From positions 868,001 through 932,000 of the forward strand of contig NZ_CP041969.1 of NCBI RefSeq assembly GCF_014107495.1: 64,000 bases of DNA. The letters run 5' to 3'. Below, one piece after another: positions 44,174 through 52,465 of this stretch. The notes beneath the pieces were generated by a model that was given only the letters and a program-made list of their open reading frames with translations, was not told the DNA's origin and ran no database searches. This stretch comes from Cohnella cholangitidis. Lineage in GTDB: Bacteria > Bacillota > Bacilli > Paenibacillales > Paenibacillaceae. The position numbers and the translations under genes are program-made. Position 1 is the stretch's first letter. Every line of letters starts with the position of its first letter.

Positions 44174-44353
44174 ATGGAATCAGAAGCGACTCTCATTTTC
44201 ATCATCGCATCCTTTAGCTTGGCGGTAATTCTCATTTTATCTCGGGAACGGCTTCCCGAGTCGATGCGCCGATACATGGCGATCCTATCGATTGTTCTCG
44301 TTCTGTTTGCTTTTTTCCTTATCGTATATAGCTTCTTTCGGATAGGCGCGTAG
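44174..44353 (+). CDS. small two-helix membrane protein, 59 residues
   Basis: ATG 44174 to TAG 44353: a first hydrophobic helix (TLIFIIASFSLAVILIL), a charged loop (SRERLPESMRRYM), and a second helix (AILSIVLVLFAFFLIVYSFF). AAGGAG lies 11 bases upstream. It has no homologue I can name. Codon phase and clear two-helix design support it as a real gene. Confidence 0.7.
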   Translation: MESEATLIFIIASFSLAVILILSRERLPESMRRYMAILSIVLVLFAFFLIVYSFFRIGA

Positions 44354-44583
44354 CGTAAGAGGTCTTATAAACCTTCCAGGTAAGGACATACTAATCCGGT
44401 AACTCATTCCGTTCCCGGAGGCGTCCTATGAAATCCTGCGCATTGCCGCTCTCCGCCACTGTAGTGGTGATGTCTATCCTATGCACGACAGCGACCGTTA
44501 GCACTTCTTCCGCAAACCCAAGCATCTCCCATGCGGAAAAACATATTTCCCATAGTCCATTATCCAGGAGGTTGAGCTCTCCC

Positions 44584-46374
44584 ATGAATCAAGTAGCCAA
44601 AAGAAACGAAGTTCCTCAAGAGAACCGTTGGAAGCTGGAAGACTTATATCCGAACCAATCCGCTTGGGATGCCGAATTCGCCAAGGTCAAAAGCCTGATC
44701 GGGGAAATCTCGGCCTATCAAGGCAAACTTCAAGATGCCGCATCCATCGCTCGCTGTTTCGCGCTGGACGACGACATCTCCTTGTTGACCGAACGTCTCT
44801 ACGTATACGCCAACATGCGCCATCACGAAGATACGGCTGAGCCAAGCTATCAAGCCTTGTCCGATAAATCCAAGAAAATCAGCGTGGAAGTGAGCGAAGC
44901 CACCTCCTTCATCACCCCGGAGATACTCAGCTTGACGGAAAAACAGTTGTCCGGTCTGATCGCCGATCCCGCAGTGGCCAAATACAAGCGCACTCTGGAA
45001 GAAATGCTTCGCCAGAAGCCGCATACGCTGTCCAAAAACGAAGAATCGCTTCTTGCGCAGGTCGGCAACGTATCGCAAGCGCCCGGCACGATCTTCGGAA
45101 TGTTGAACAACGCGGATCTGAAATTCCCTAAAGTAAAGAACGACAAAGGCGAAGAAGTCGAGCTTACTCACGGACGGTACATCCAATTCCTGGAGAGCAA
45201 AAACCAAGAAGTCCGCCGCGATGCCTTCAAAGCGATGTACGACACTTACGGCAAATGGCGCAACACGCTCGCTTCCACTTTGAACGCCAACGTGACCAAA
45301 AACATTTTTTATGCGAAAGCTCGCCACTACCCGTCCGCGCTGGAAATGTCGCTGTTCGGCGATAATATCCCGCAATCCGTATACGATAACTTGATCTCGA
45401 CGATCCATGAGTTTTTGCCGCTTATGCACCGGTACATGGATCTGCGCAAGAAGCTGCTCAAGCTTGACGAACTACATATGTACGACCTGTTCGCTCCCCT
45501 TGTCGAAGAGTTCGATATGGAGATCTCGTACGAGGATGCGAAGAAAAAAGTTTACGAAAGTCTCGCTCCGCTTGGGGAGGACTATCGCAAGGTGCTGCAG
45601 GAAGGCTTCGACGGAGGTTGGATCGACGTCTACGAGAACGAAGGCAAACGCAGCGGCGCTTACAGTTGGGGCGCGTTCGGAACGCATCCTTACGTTCTGC
45701 TGAACCATAACGACAACCTGAACAGCATGTTCACGTTGACGCACGAGATGGGCCATGCGCTGCATTCCTATTACTCCGATAACAACAATGAGTACCGCGA
45801 CGCGCAATACACGATCTTCCTGGCCGAGGTCGCTTCGACGCTTAACGAAGCGCTCCTCATGAACAACTTGCTGGAGAAATCGACCGATCCGAAGGAAAAA
45901 ATGTACCTTCTCACCTACTACGCCGACCAGTTCAGGACGACCGTATTCCGTCAGACGATGTTCGCGGAATTCGAGAAAATCATCCACGAGAAAGCGGAGA
46001 AAGGAGAGGCGCTGACGCCGCAGGAGCTCAGTTCGATCTACTATGATCTGAACGTGCGTTATTACGGCAAAGGAATGGTCGTAGACAAGGATATCGAGAT
46101 GGAATGGGCTCGTATCCCCCACTTCTATACGAGCTTCTACGTATACAAATACGCGACGGGCTTCTCGGCGGCGACCAGCTTCGCGAAGCAAATTCTCGAC
46201 GAAGGCCAGCCTGCCGTCGACCGCTACCTCGGTTTCCTGAAGAGCGGCGGCAAAGACTACTCCATCAACATCCTTAAGAAAGCCGGGGTCGATATGTCCT
46301 CGCCTGAGCCGATTCGCCAAGCGATGAGCGTCTTCGAAGGGCTGATCGAGCAGATGGAGCAATTGACCAAGTAA
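44584..46374 (+). CDS. pepF: oligoendopeptidase F
   Basis: Zinc metallopeptidase of family M3B that cuts short peptides in the cytosol. About 596 residues from ATG 44584: NRWKLEDLYPNQSAWDAEF at the start, the zinc site TLTHEMGHALHSYYS (HExGH) and the downstream Glu in FLAEVASTLNEALL. AGGAGG lies 12 bases upstream of this ATG. A second in-frame ATG at 44428, with an even better placed GGAGG, would add a 52-residue N terminus with a hydrophobic stretch resembling a signal peptide. Family members start like the shorter form. Confidence 0.95.
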   Translation: MNQVAKRNEVPQENRWKLEDLYPNQSAWDAEFAKVKSLIGEISAYQGKLQDAASIARCFALDDDISLLTERLYVYANMRHHEDTAEPSYQALSDKSKKISVEVSEATSFITPEILSLTEKQLSGLIADPAVAKYKRTLEEMLRQKPHTLSKNEESLLAQVGNVSQAPGTIFGMLNNADLKFPKVKNDKGEEVELTHGRYIQFLESKNQEVRRDAFKAMYDTYGKWRNTLASTLNANVTKNIFYAKARHYPSALEMSLFGDNIPQSVYDNLISTIHEFLPLMHRYMDLRKKLLKLDELHMYDLFAPLVEEFDMEISYEDAKKKVYESLAPLGEDYRKVLQEGFDGGWIDVYENEGKRSGAYSWGAFGTHPYVLLNHNDNLNSMFTLTHEMGHALHSYYSDNNNEYRDAQYTIFLAEVASTLNEALLMNNLLEKSTDPKEKMYLLTYYADQFRTTVFRQTMFAEFEKIIHEKAEKGEALTPQELSSIYYDLNVRYYGKGMVVDKDIEMEWARIPHFYTSFYVYKYATGFSAATSFAKQILDEGQPAVDRYLGFLKSGGKDYSINILKKAGVDMSSPEPIRQAMSVFEGLIEQMEQLTK

Positions 46375-46428
46375 GATTTCCAAGCTTATGGGAGAATTAG
46401 GTCAAGATCGCTAAAGGGGGAAAACCGG

Positions 46429-46962
46429 ATGTCGGATTTGGAACAGTTGAAATACCCGATCGGAAATTTCAGTTACGACGAGAACACTGCCGCGGAGCAG
46501 CGGCAAACGAGGATCGAAGAGCTTGCGTTGACCGCATCGAGACTTCGCGAAGCCATTGAAGGGTTGAACGACGGCCAATTGGATACTCCGTATCGTCCTG
46601 GCGGCTGGACGGTAAGGCAAGTCGTCCATCACGTGGCGGACGCTTCGATGAACGGCCTTATTCGCGCCAAGCTCGCCTTGACCGAACAGCAGCCGCTCGT
46701 CAAGACGTTCGAGGAGAACGATTGGGTTAAACTTCAGGATTCCAGCCTCCTTCCGGTCGAGCCCTCGCTGAAGATGCTTGAAGGCATTCATGAGCGTATG
46801 GACGCGCTATTGCGTTCCCTTCCGCCGGAATCGTTCTCTCTTGCCTTCCAGCATCCCGTTAGCGGCCTCAACACGCTTGATCGGTTAGTCGCCTACTTCG
46901 CGTGGCACGGCAAGCAGCACGCGGCCCATATTACGTCCTTAAGGCAACGCGAAGGTTGGTAA
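46429..46962 (+). CDS. DinB-superfamily thiol transferase (YfiT/BstA type)
   Basis: A 177-residue protein very like YfiT of Bacillus: LKYPIGNFSYDENTAAEQRQTRIEELALTASRLREAIEGL..., YRPGGWTVRQVVHHVADASMNGLIRAKLAL, and VAYFAWHGKQHAAHI. The His of VVHHVADASMN and the HGKQHAAH pair form the metal triad of the DinB fold. Such enzymes are known or predicted bacillithiol S-transferases. It begins 55 bases after pepF and has its own ribosome site (GGGGGAAAACC). Confidence 0.92.
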   Translation: MSDLEQLKYPIGNFSYDENTAAEQRQTRIEELALTASRLREAIEGLNDGQLDTPYRPGGWTVRQVVHHVADASMNGLIRAKLALTEQQPLVKTFEENDWVKLQDSSLLPVEPSLKMLEGIHERMDALLRSLPPESFSLAFQHPVSGLNTLDRLVAYFAWHGKQHAAHITSLRQREGW

Positions 46963-46978
46963 GCGACCTGTATAAGAC

Positions 46979-47010
46979 AGTCCGGCAAGAGGATCCCCTC
47001 TTGCCGGACT
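46979..47010. terminator. bidirectional terminator
   Basis: AGTCCGGCAAGAGG and CCTCTTGCCGGACT, 14-bp perfect stem, then GTTTTT on the plus strand. Shared by the DinB-type gene and the convergent glycosylase gene. Confidence 0.92.
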
Positions 47011-47014
47011 GTTT

Positions 47015-47518
47015 TTATATGTCCAACAACACTCGCCAAACCGCCAGCCGATCATCCAACCCTCTGTAATCCTTCGTCGGAATCGGGCTCGTCGAAGGCA
47101 TGCGGAGAATCTTCCGTTGCATGATCTCCGGATGCGAGCCGAAATGCTTGTTCATCTCCGCATAAGACTTCGTACCGTTGCAGACAAGCGTTTTCACGTT
47201 CGGATACCTCTCGAGCAAACCCGGAATATCGTTCGGGACGGCCTTTTTAATATCGCTATCCAGGCTCCCCTCCCTCTCGCAGCTCGCGATGACGTCCCAT
47301 AAGGCGATTCCGTTATCCGAGGCCAGCTTAAGCTTCTCTTCGTAGCTTTCGTCCGGTTTCCTCCCCTCACCGTACAGAGCGTACAGGATCGGCCACAAAT
47401 AATTGCGCGCGTTCCCGTAATACTGATGCGCCCGCAAGGAGGCTACGCCGGGCATGCTGCCTAAAATCAATATTCTCGATCCGTCGCCGATGAACGGCGG
47501 AAATGAGTAAACGTTCAA
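47015..47518 (-). CDS. DNA-deoxyinosine (mismatch) glycosylase, UDG superfamily
   Basis: A 167-residue uracil-DNA-glycosylase superfamily protein of the hypoxanthine/inosine type: ILILGSMPGVASLRAHQYYGNARNYLWPILYAL, ALWDVIASCEREGSLDSDI, LVCNGTKSYAEMNKHF and MPSTSPIP. It removes deaminated bases for base excision repair. TTG 47518 is chosen: AAAGGACGG lies upstream and the protein family starts with a similar V.SFPP.ID segment; no ATG is suitable. Confidence 0.88.
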   Translation of the reverse strand: MNVYSFPPFIGDGSRILILGSMPGVASLRAHQYYGNARNYLWPILYALYGEGRKPDESYEEKLKLASDNGIALWDVIASCEREGSLDSDIKKAVPNDIPGLLERYPNVKTLVCNGTKSYAEMNKHFGSHPEIMQRKILRMPSTSPIPTKDYRGLDDRLAVWRVLLDI

Positions 47519-47575
47519 TGGGGTCCCGTCCTTTCGCGTTGCTCCCCCTATTTTCTCATTGATGACGATGAAAAA

Positions 47576-47610
47576 CAAAAAAGCACGATTCTCCAGAAGG
47601 AGAACGCGCT
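47576..47610 (-). terminator. terminator of the sugar ABC transporter operon
   Basis: AGCGCGTTCTCC and GGAGAATCGTGCT pair with one bulged T and one G-T pair, followed by T6 on the minus strand. Confidence 0.85.
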
Positions 47611-47637
47611 TGTTCGATTGCACTCGATAATTTCGGA

Positions 47638-48468
47638 TTAGCCTTTGACGCCACCCGCGGTCAAACCTTCGATGATCGTTTTTTGCAAGAATGCGTAGAT
47701 GACCAGAATCGGCAAGACGCTGATTACGATTCCGGTAAATACCAACGGATAATTCGTCTGGAACGCGTCGCGGAAACCGACCATCCCGGTCGGGAGCGTG
47801 CGCAAGTTGTCTTTACTGATGAAAAAGTTCGATAGCAAATATTCGTTCCAGTTACCTAGAAGGTTAATGATAAACACCGTTACGAGCGCAGGTACGGTCA
47901 ACGGAAGAATAATTCTGAAGAACGATCCGATAACCCCAAGCCCGTCCACGATCGCAGCCTCTTCCATTTCCTGCGGAATGGCTTTCATGAAGGCGACGAT
48001 GAGCAATACGCTGAACGGTAAAGCCCCGGCCGTATAAGGCAAGAACAAAGCCCAGTGCGTGTTGAGGATTCCCATTTTCTGAACGAGAATATATTGGGCG
48101 ATAAACAGCACGTTACCCGGTATGAGCATCCCCAGCAAAATAAACTGATAGATTACCTTGCTTGTACGTTTCAATCTCATGCGGGCGATGGCATAAGCGG
48201 TCATTGCGGAGAGCAGGATCGCTGCCACTGCGGCCGCCAAGGATAGATAAGCGCTGTTGAAGAAATATCGGCTGATTTTCGCTTGGGTCCAGGCATCCGA
48301 GAAATTCTCGAACGTCAGCTTTTTCGGCAAACCGAAAGGCGCGGTTACGATCTGATCGTTCGTTTCTTTCAAGGACGATAACAGCACGAAAACGAATGGA
48401 AACAAGATAATGAATACATAAACTATCAGCACCAGATGGGGCAAGACTTTTTTTATGACTTTAGGCAT
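47638..48468 (-). CDS. carbohydrate ABC transporter permease, MalG type
   Basis: A 276-residue inner-membrane permease with six hydrophobic helices and the EAA loop EEAAIVDGLGVIGSFFRIILPLTVPALVTVF that docks the ATPase. It ends IIEGLTAGGVKG, the standard CUT1-family end. Its stop-start overlap with the upstream MalF-type permease is one base. No ATPase gene is present; a shared MsmX-like ATPase elsewhere is expected in this group. Confidence 0.96.
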   Translation of the reverse strand: MPKVIKKVLPHLVLIVYVFIILFPFVFVLLSSLKETNDQIVTAPFGLPKKLTFENFSDAWTQAKISRYFFNSAYLSLAAAVAAILLSAMTAYAIARMRLKRTSKVIYQFILLGMLIPGNVLFIAQYILVQKMGILNTHWALFLPYTAGALPFSVLLIVAFMKAIPQEMEEAAIVDGLGVIGSFFRIILPLTVPALVTVFIINLLGNWNEYLLSNFFISKDNLRTLPTGMVGFRDAFQTNYPLVFTGIVISVLPILVIYAFLQKTIIEGLTAGGVKG

Positions 48469-49349
48469 CAGTACTCGACCCTTTCCTGCCTTCTGGCAAA
48501 CACGATTTGGTAAAGCGCCGTCAAGAGCAAAGCGATGGCGAAGATCATAATGGAAAGAGCGGTGCCGTAACCGTATTCGCCATACTTCATAGCTTTATTG
48601 ACCATATATGACGCCATTACTTCCGTTGCCCCAGCCGGACCTCCGTTCGTCATGACAAGAACGATGTCGACGACTCTCATCGCGCCAGCGATGGAAAGCA
48701 TAACTACTATCGATATAACAGGCATAATGAGCGGCGTCGTAATCCGGACTGCCCGTTGGAAGCCCGTTGCTCCGTCGATCTCCGCCGCCTCGTTGATTTC
48801 CTTCGGAATAGCCAAAATGGCTGCAAGTACCAATACGATATAAAAGCCCATCCACTGCCAAGCATTCGTAATCAGAATGGACAACAGCGCCCATTTCGTA
48901 TCGGATAACCAATAAATCGGTTCAATGCCGAACCAACTAAGGAATTTGTTGAAAAACCCGATGCTCGGATGATACATAAAACCCCACAAAATACCGATAA
49001 TCGACGTGGACAAAATGGAAGGCATAAATACCGTTGTCTTATAGAAGCCTTGTAAACGTTTCACGCCGCTGATGAGCAACGAGAAAAGAATAATCAAAGG
49101 AACTTGTACGAAAACCGAGAAAAGAATGAAAAACATGTTGTTCTTGACGGAAACCCAGAAATCATCATCTTGAAACGCCCGTTCGAAATTTCCGAATCCG
49201 ATAAAATTAGCAGTCGTTAAGGCATCCCAATCCGTTAATCCGTAATAAGCCGATTGGATGACGGGATAAATAAAGAACAATCCGTAAAGACCGATCGTCG
49301 GCAGCACAAAGAGCAGGTATACATATGGATTTCTCAAAGTTTTGTTCAT
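48468..49349 (-). CDS. sugar ABC transporter permease, MalF/UgpA type
   Basis: A 293-residue CUT1 permease: MNKTLRNPYVYLLFVLPTIGLYGLFFIYPVIQSAYYGLTDW..., six helices, EAA loop KEINEAAEIDGATGFQRAVRITTPLIMPVISI, and ALYQIVFARRQERVEY at the end. Placed between the binding protein and the second permease. Separated from the binding protein gene by a stable hairpin at 49374-49405. Confidence 0.96.
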   Translation of the reverse strand: MNKTLRNPYVYLLFVLPTIGLYGLFFIYPVIQSAYYGLTDWDALTTANFIGFGNFERAFQDDDFWVSVKNNMFFILFSVFVQVPLIILFSLLISGVKRLQGFYKTTVFMPSILSTSIIGILWGFMYHPSIGFFNKFLSWFGIEPIYWLSDTKWALLSILITNAWQWMGFYIVLVLAAILAIPKEINEAAEIDGATGFQRAVRITTPLIMPVISIVVMLSIAGAMRVVDIVLVMTNGGPAGATEVMASYMVNKAMKYGEYGYGTALSIMIFAIALLLTALYQIVFARRQERVEY

Positions 49350-49373
49350 GGTTCCCCCACCCTGATGACGAGA

Positions 49374-49405
49374 GAGGAACCGCCCGTTGCGGGCAGCGGT
49401 TCCTC
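49374..49405 (-). other. stable intercistronic hairpin between binding protein and permease genes
   Basis: GAGGAACCGC and GCGGTTCCTC arms with an inner CCG/CGG stem. No T run follows on the minus strand, so it is more likely to protect the 3' end of the binding-protein mRNA than to terminate. Such hairpins raise binding protein over permease in other transport operons. Confidence 0.75.
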
Positions 49406-49429
49406 ATCGTCGTGATCGCTGAATTAGGA

Positions 49430-50818
49430 CTATTTCAGAGCTGCTAGCTCAGTATCTAGAAGTTTTTGAATCGCTTCAACCGCTTTTTGCGGATCGGACT
49501 TGCCGGCGATCAGGTTTTGGATTTGTTTTTCGAACTCGCCGTTTACTGTTCCTGGTACGAGAGAATCGAAGTGCGGGAATACAGTGCCAGCTGCAGCATT
49601 GTTCGCCAAAACTTCTTTCATGATCGGATCTTCGGAAGTCAGCAACGTTGGATCTACTTTCATGGAAGGCAATACGCCGTCTTCTTTGAAACCGCGAACT
49701 TGGTACTCGTCCGCATAAAGATTTTTGATGAACGCTTTGATAGCCGCTTTTTCGTTGTCGTTAAGGTCCGAAGAGAACGCGTAACCATTGTTTTGGTTGT
49801 AGTTAACCGCGGTTTGGTCGCCTTTGCCGCCCGATACCGCAGGGAATGCAAAGTAACCGACTTTACCGTTAAGAGCTTTACCTACGCCTTCAGCAGCGAA
49901 GGTAGACGCGCGCCAAGTTCCATCGAACAGGAATCCGGTTTTGCCTGCGATGAATTCGTTCGTTTGACCGGCGTAGTCGATACCGAGTTCGCCTTTCGTG
50001 AAGTAGCCTTTTTTGATCCACTCTTCGTATTTCGCGAAGGCAGCGACAACTTCAGGCTCAGTCAATTTGCGAGTACCGTTGGCTACGCCTGCTTGAATAT
50101 CAGGACCAGCATAACGAGCGATCATGGTGTTCACGAGCATGAACGGCACCCAAGCAGCTTGGGACCCCATTGCGATTGGCGTAATGCCTTTGCCTTTCAG
50201 CGTTTCGAACGCGGCTTCGAGCTCTTCAAGCGTTTTTGGAACGGCGATGTTGTTAGCCGCAAGAAGTTCCGTATTGTAGAACCATCCCTCGGAGCTAGCA
50301 CCGATCGGCAATCCGTAAATTTTACCGTCTACCGTAAACGTGGAAGTGTCCGTAAACTTATCTTTGATTCCGAGCTCATCAAGGATCGGAGTCACGTCGA
50401 GCAATTTGTTAGCGCGGGCATACTTTTGAGCTTCTGCAGGTCCGCCGAACACGTCGAAGATTTTAGGAGGATTGCCTGCCGCCATTTCGGCCGGCAGCTT
50501 TGTCCAACGGTTGAAGCTGTCTTCAACGGCGTCGAGTTCAAAGTTGGCTCCCTTTACTTCGTCCTCGGATTTTTTAACGACTTCGTCAAGAATCGCTTTA
50601 CGGAATTTTTGCAGTTCGCCGATTTGGATGTGGCGCAAGGAAACGTCGAATCTTTCCACGTTCGCCGGCGCTTCGGCCGATTCGCTCGGGCTGGCGCTTG
50701 CGCTAGTGCTTGGGCTTGCAGCAGGAGATGCTTCGTTTTTGTCGTTGCCGCCGCAAGCAGTCAAAGCCGATGACAACATTACGACGGATGCAACTGTGGT
50801 AAGTAGTTTCTTTTTCAC
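49430..50818 (-). CDS. extracellular solute-binding lipoprotein for a sugar importer
   Basis: A 462-residue family 1 extracellular binding protein. Signal peptide MKKKLLTTVASVVMLSSALTAC with lipobox LTAC, so lipid-anchored at Cys 22, then a Ser/Ala-rich linker. The body shows IFDVFGGPAEAQKYARANKLLDVTPILDELGIKDKF, IYGLPIGASSEGWFYNTELLAANNIAVPKTLEELEAAFETLKGKGITPI and FIAGKTGFLFDGTWRAS, typical CUT1 sugar binders. First gene of the ABC operon. Substrate not predictable; no catabolite (cre) box was found in front. Confidence 0.96.
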   Translation of the reverse strand: MKKKLLTTVASVVMLSSALTACGGNDKNEASPAASPSTSASASPSESAEAPANVERFDVSLRHIQIGELQKFRKAILDEVVKKSEDEVKGANFELDAVEDSFNRWTKLPAEMAAGNPPKIFDVFGGPAEAQKYARANKLLDVTPILDELGIKDKFTDTSTFTVDGKIYGLPIGASSEGWFYNTELLAANNIAVPKTLEELEAAFETLKGKGITPIAMGSQAAWVPFMLVNTMIARYAGPDIQAGVANGTRKLTEPEVVAAFAKYEEWIKKGYFTKGELGIDYAGQTNEFIAGKTGFLFDGTWRASTFAAEGVGKALNGKVGYFAFPAVSGGKGDQTAVNYNQNNGYAFSSDLNDNEKAAIKAFIKNLYADEYQVRGFKEDGVLPSMKVDPTLLTSEDPIMKEVLANNAAAGTVFPHFDSLVPGTVNGEFEKQIQNLIAGKSDPQKAVEAIQKLLDTELAALK

Positions 50819-51002
50819 TTTTATAGACCTCCCAAAAGGTTGTTTGATACTTACACCCTTATTGTAAAAGCAAACTTCCTTAAAGTAAGGGAGTCAAACA
50901 GCTAAAGAAGGGATAAGATCATCTTGCGCAAAAAACAAGTTTTTTCCCCCTTCGCCGCCAGCTAATATCAACGATAAATGGAAAATTAGTCAAAATACCC
51001 GC

Positions 51003-51031
51003 TTGCTAAAACTAATGATATTAGTTATAAT
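51003..51031 (+). promoter_or_regulatory. promoter with embedded operator for the metallo-hydrolase/TetR operon
   Basis: TTGCTA (51003-51008), 17-base spacer, TATAAT (51026-51031). The spacer contains the perfect palindrome ACTAAT-GAT-ATTAGT (51011-51025), and a further ATTAGT half-site lies at 51041-51046. A TetR-type repressor encoded in the same operon is the obvious candidate to bind here. Confidence 0.8.
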
Positions 51032-51063
51032 GATAATACAATTAGTAATTGGAGGCGATTAGC

Positions 51064-51786
51064 TTGAACAAAAATACATGGGGTCCCGTGACCCAACTGA
51101 TCTTCGTTCCTAAATTATTCCCGATGGATTGTTATCTCATAGAAGACGAGAACGGCGTGACGCTTATCGACGCATGCGTTCCTTCCCTGGCCAAAGGAAT
51201 CGACTCCGCTATCCAAGCAACAGGCAAGCCGCTTACCCGGATCTTGATTACTCATGCTCATGATGATCATATCGGCGCCGTTCCTTACCTTAAGACGAAG
51301 TATCCGAACGCGAAGATCGGAATGTCCCGCCGGGAGGCAGCCATTCTAAAAGGAAATCGCTCTCTCCTGCCGAATGAACCGCAAACCCCGCTTAAAGGCG
51401 GATTACCGAAAAAGGCGCTCTTCGCTCCGGATTTCCTCATCGAAGACAATGACTGCATCGGTTCGCTGATAGCCGTCTCGTCTCCAGGACACTCCCCTGG
51501 CCATCTTGCTTTTCTGGAAACCGAAACCCAAACGCTTATCGCGGGCGACGCCTTCCAATCGAAAGGCGGATTAGCCGTCTCCGGCCACGTGAAATGGACG
51601 TTTCCATTTCCGGCATTGGCCACCTGGCATACGCCTACGGCCATCGCAAGCGCCAAGAGGCTATTGCAGCTTAACCCCTCGGTACTGGCCGTAGGCCATG
51701 GACCGGCGCTTAATCAACCCGCGAATCTTATCCGGCGCGCCATCGAAGAAGCGGAGCAACGTTTAGAAAAGAGGAAAGCCCAATGA
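51064..51786 (+). CDS. MBL-fold metallo-hydrolase
   Basis: A 240-residue beta-lactamase-fold hydrolase: zinc motif THAHDDHIG (HxHxDH), then SSPGHSPGHLAFLETETQTLIAGDAF, VLAVGHGPAL with the remaining zinc ligands. Similar to glyoxalase II-like or quinolone-resistance-type unknown hydrolases; substrate not predictable. TTG 51064 is the likely start with GGAGG 8 bases upstream; TTG 51049 overlaps that ribosome site. Translationally coupled to the TetR gene (ATGA overlap). Confidence 0.9.
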   Translation: MNKNTWGPVTQLIFVPKLFPMDCYLIEDENGVTLIDACVPSLAKGIDSAIQATGKPLTRILITHAHDDHIGAVPYLKTKYPNAKIGMSRREAAILKGNRSLLPNEPQTPLKGGLPKKALFAPDFLIEDNDCIGSLIAVSSPGHSPGHLAFLETETQTLIAGDAFQSKGGLAVSGHVKWTFPFPALATWHTPTAIASAKRLLQLNPSVLAVGHGPALNQPANLIRRAIEEAEQRLEKRKAQ

Positions 51787-52346
51787 GAGCCGGCATTAAA
51801 CCCGAAATCGTAATCGCAACCGCGGCGGACATAGCCGATCGGATCGGCTGGGAGCAAATCACGCTGGCCAACGTCGCAGGTCAATTAGGCATTAAAACTC
51901 CCTCCCTTTACAACCATGTGGAAGGTCTTCCCGACCTCCGCCAGAAGCTGGCCGTTTACGCCTCCCGACAATTGCTCGATCAACTGCAGGACGCGGCTAT
52001 CGGCCATTCCGGGAAAGAAGCGTTAATCGAGGTCGGTCAGGCTTACGTTCTTTTCGTTCGCCAGCATCCGGGCCTATATGAATCGATTAACCGCATCCCC
52101 GACCCTAAACCGGCACCCTTCGAACAAACGGCGGAAGGCATACTGAATCTGTTCATCCGGTTGATGCAGCCGCTCGGTATCCCGCCCGAAGAAGCCGTTC
52201 ACGCGATTCGCGGTTTACGCAGCTTGGTGCACGGATTCGCCTCCTTGGAAGCGATAGGCGGATTTCAAATGAAAGAAGACTTAATGGAAAGCTTGTCTAA
52301 GTCGATCACTTATTATATCGATGGTTTGAGCCGCCAATTTAACTAA
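51783..52346 (+). CDS. TetR/AcrR family regulator
   Basis: A 187-residue regulator. N-terminal helix-turn-helix IATAADIADRIGWEQITLANVAGQLGIKTPSLYNHVEGLPDLRQKLAVYASRQL, C-terminal ligand region of the WHG type (FVRQHPGLYESIN, AIRGLRSLVHGFASLEAIGGFQM). It overlaps the metallo-hydrolase stop by 4 bases. It probably represses its own operon through the palindrome at 51011-51025; the inducer is unknown. Confidence 0.93.
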   Translation: MRAGIKPEIVIATAADIADRIGWEQITLANVAGQLGIKTPSLYNHVEGLPDLRQKLAVYASRQLLDQLQDAAIGHSGKEALIEVGQAYVLFVRQHPGLYESINRIPDPKPAPFEQTAEGILNLFIRLMQPLGIPPEEAVHAIRGLRSLVHGFASLEAIGGFQMKEDLMESLSKSITYYIDGLSRQFN

Positions 52347-52364
52347 CTGCACCCATTACCCGTA

Positions 52365-52400
52365 AAACAACTTTTTCCGACCGAAGAAGTTGTTTTTTTT
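52365..52400 (+). terminator. terminator of the metallo-hydrolase/TetR operon
   Basis: AAACAACTT and AAGTTGTTT arms with a 13-base loop, then T8. Confidence 0.85.
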
Positions 52401-52465
52401 GCGCATAAAGCAGGATTCGACAACATTCTCGCGAATAATGCTATTGGATGGTTAAGGAGTGAAGC

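Noticed and set aside
49466..50773. 435-codon open frame antisense to the binding protein gene
   Set aside because: Composition shadow of the lipoprotein gene; Arg/Phe-rich and without domains.
50819..51002. cre (catabolite repression) site before the sugar-binding protein
   Set aside because: No sequence fitting the cre consensus was found in this gap.
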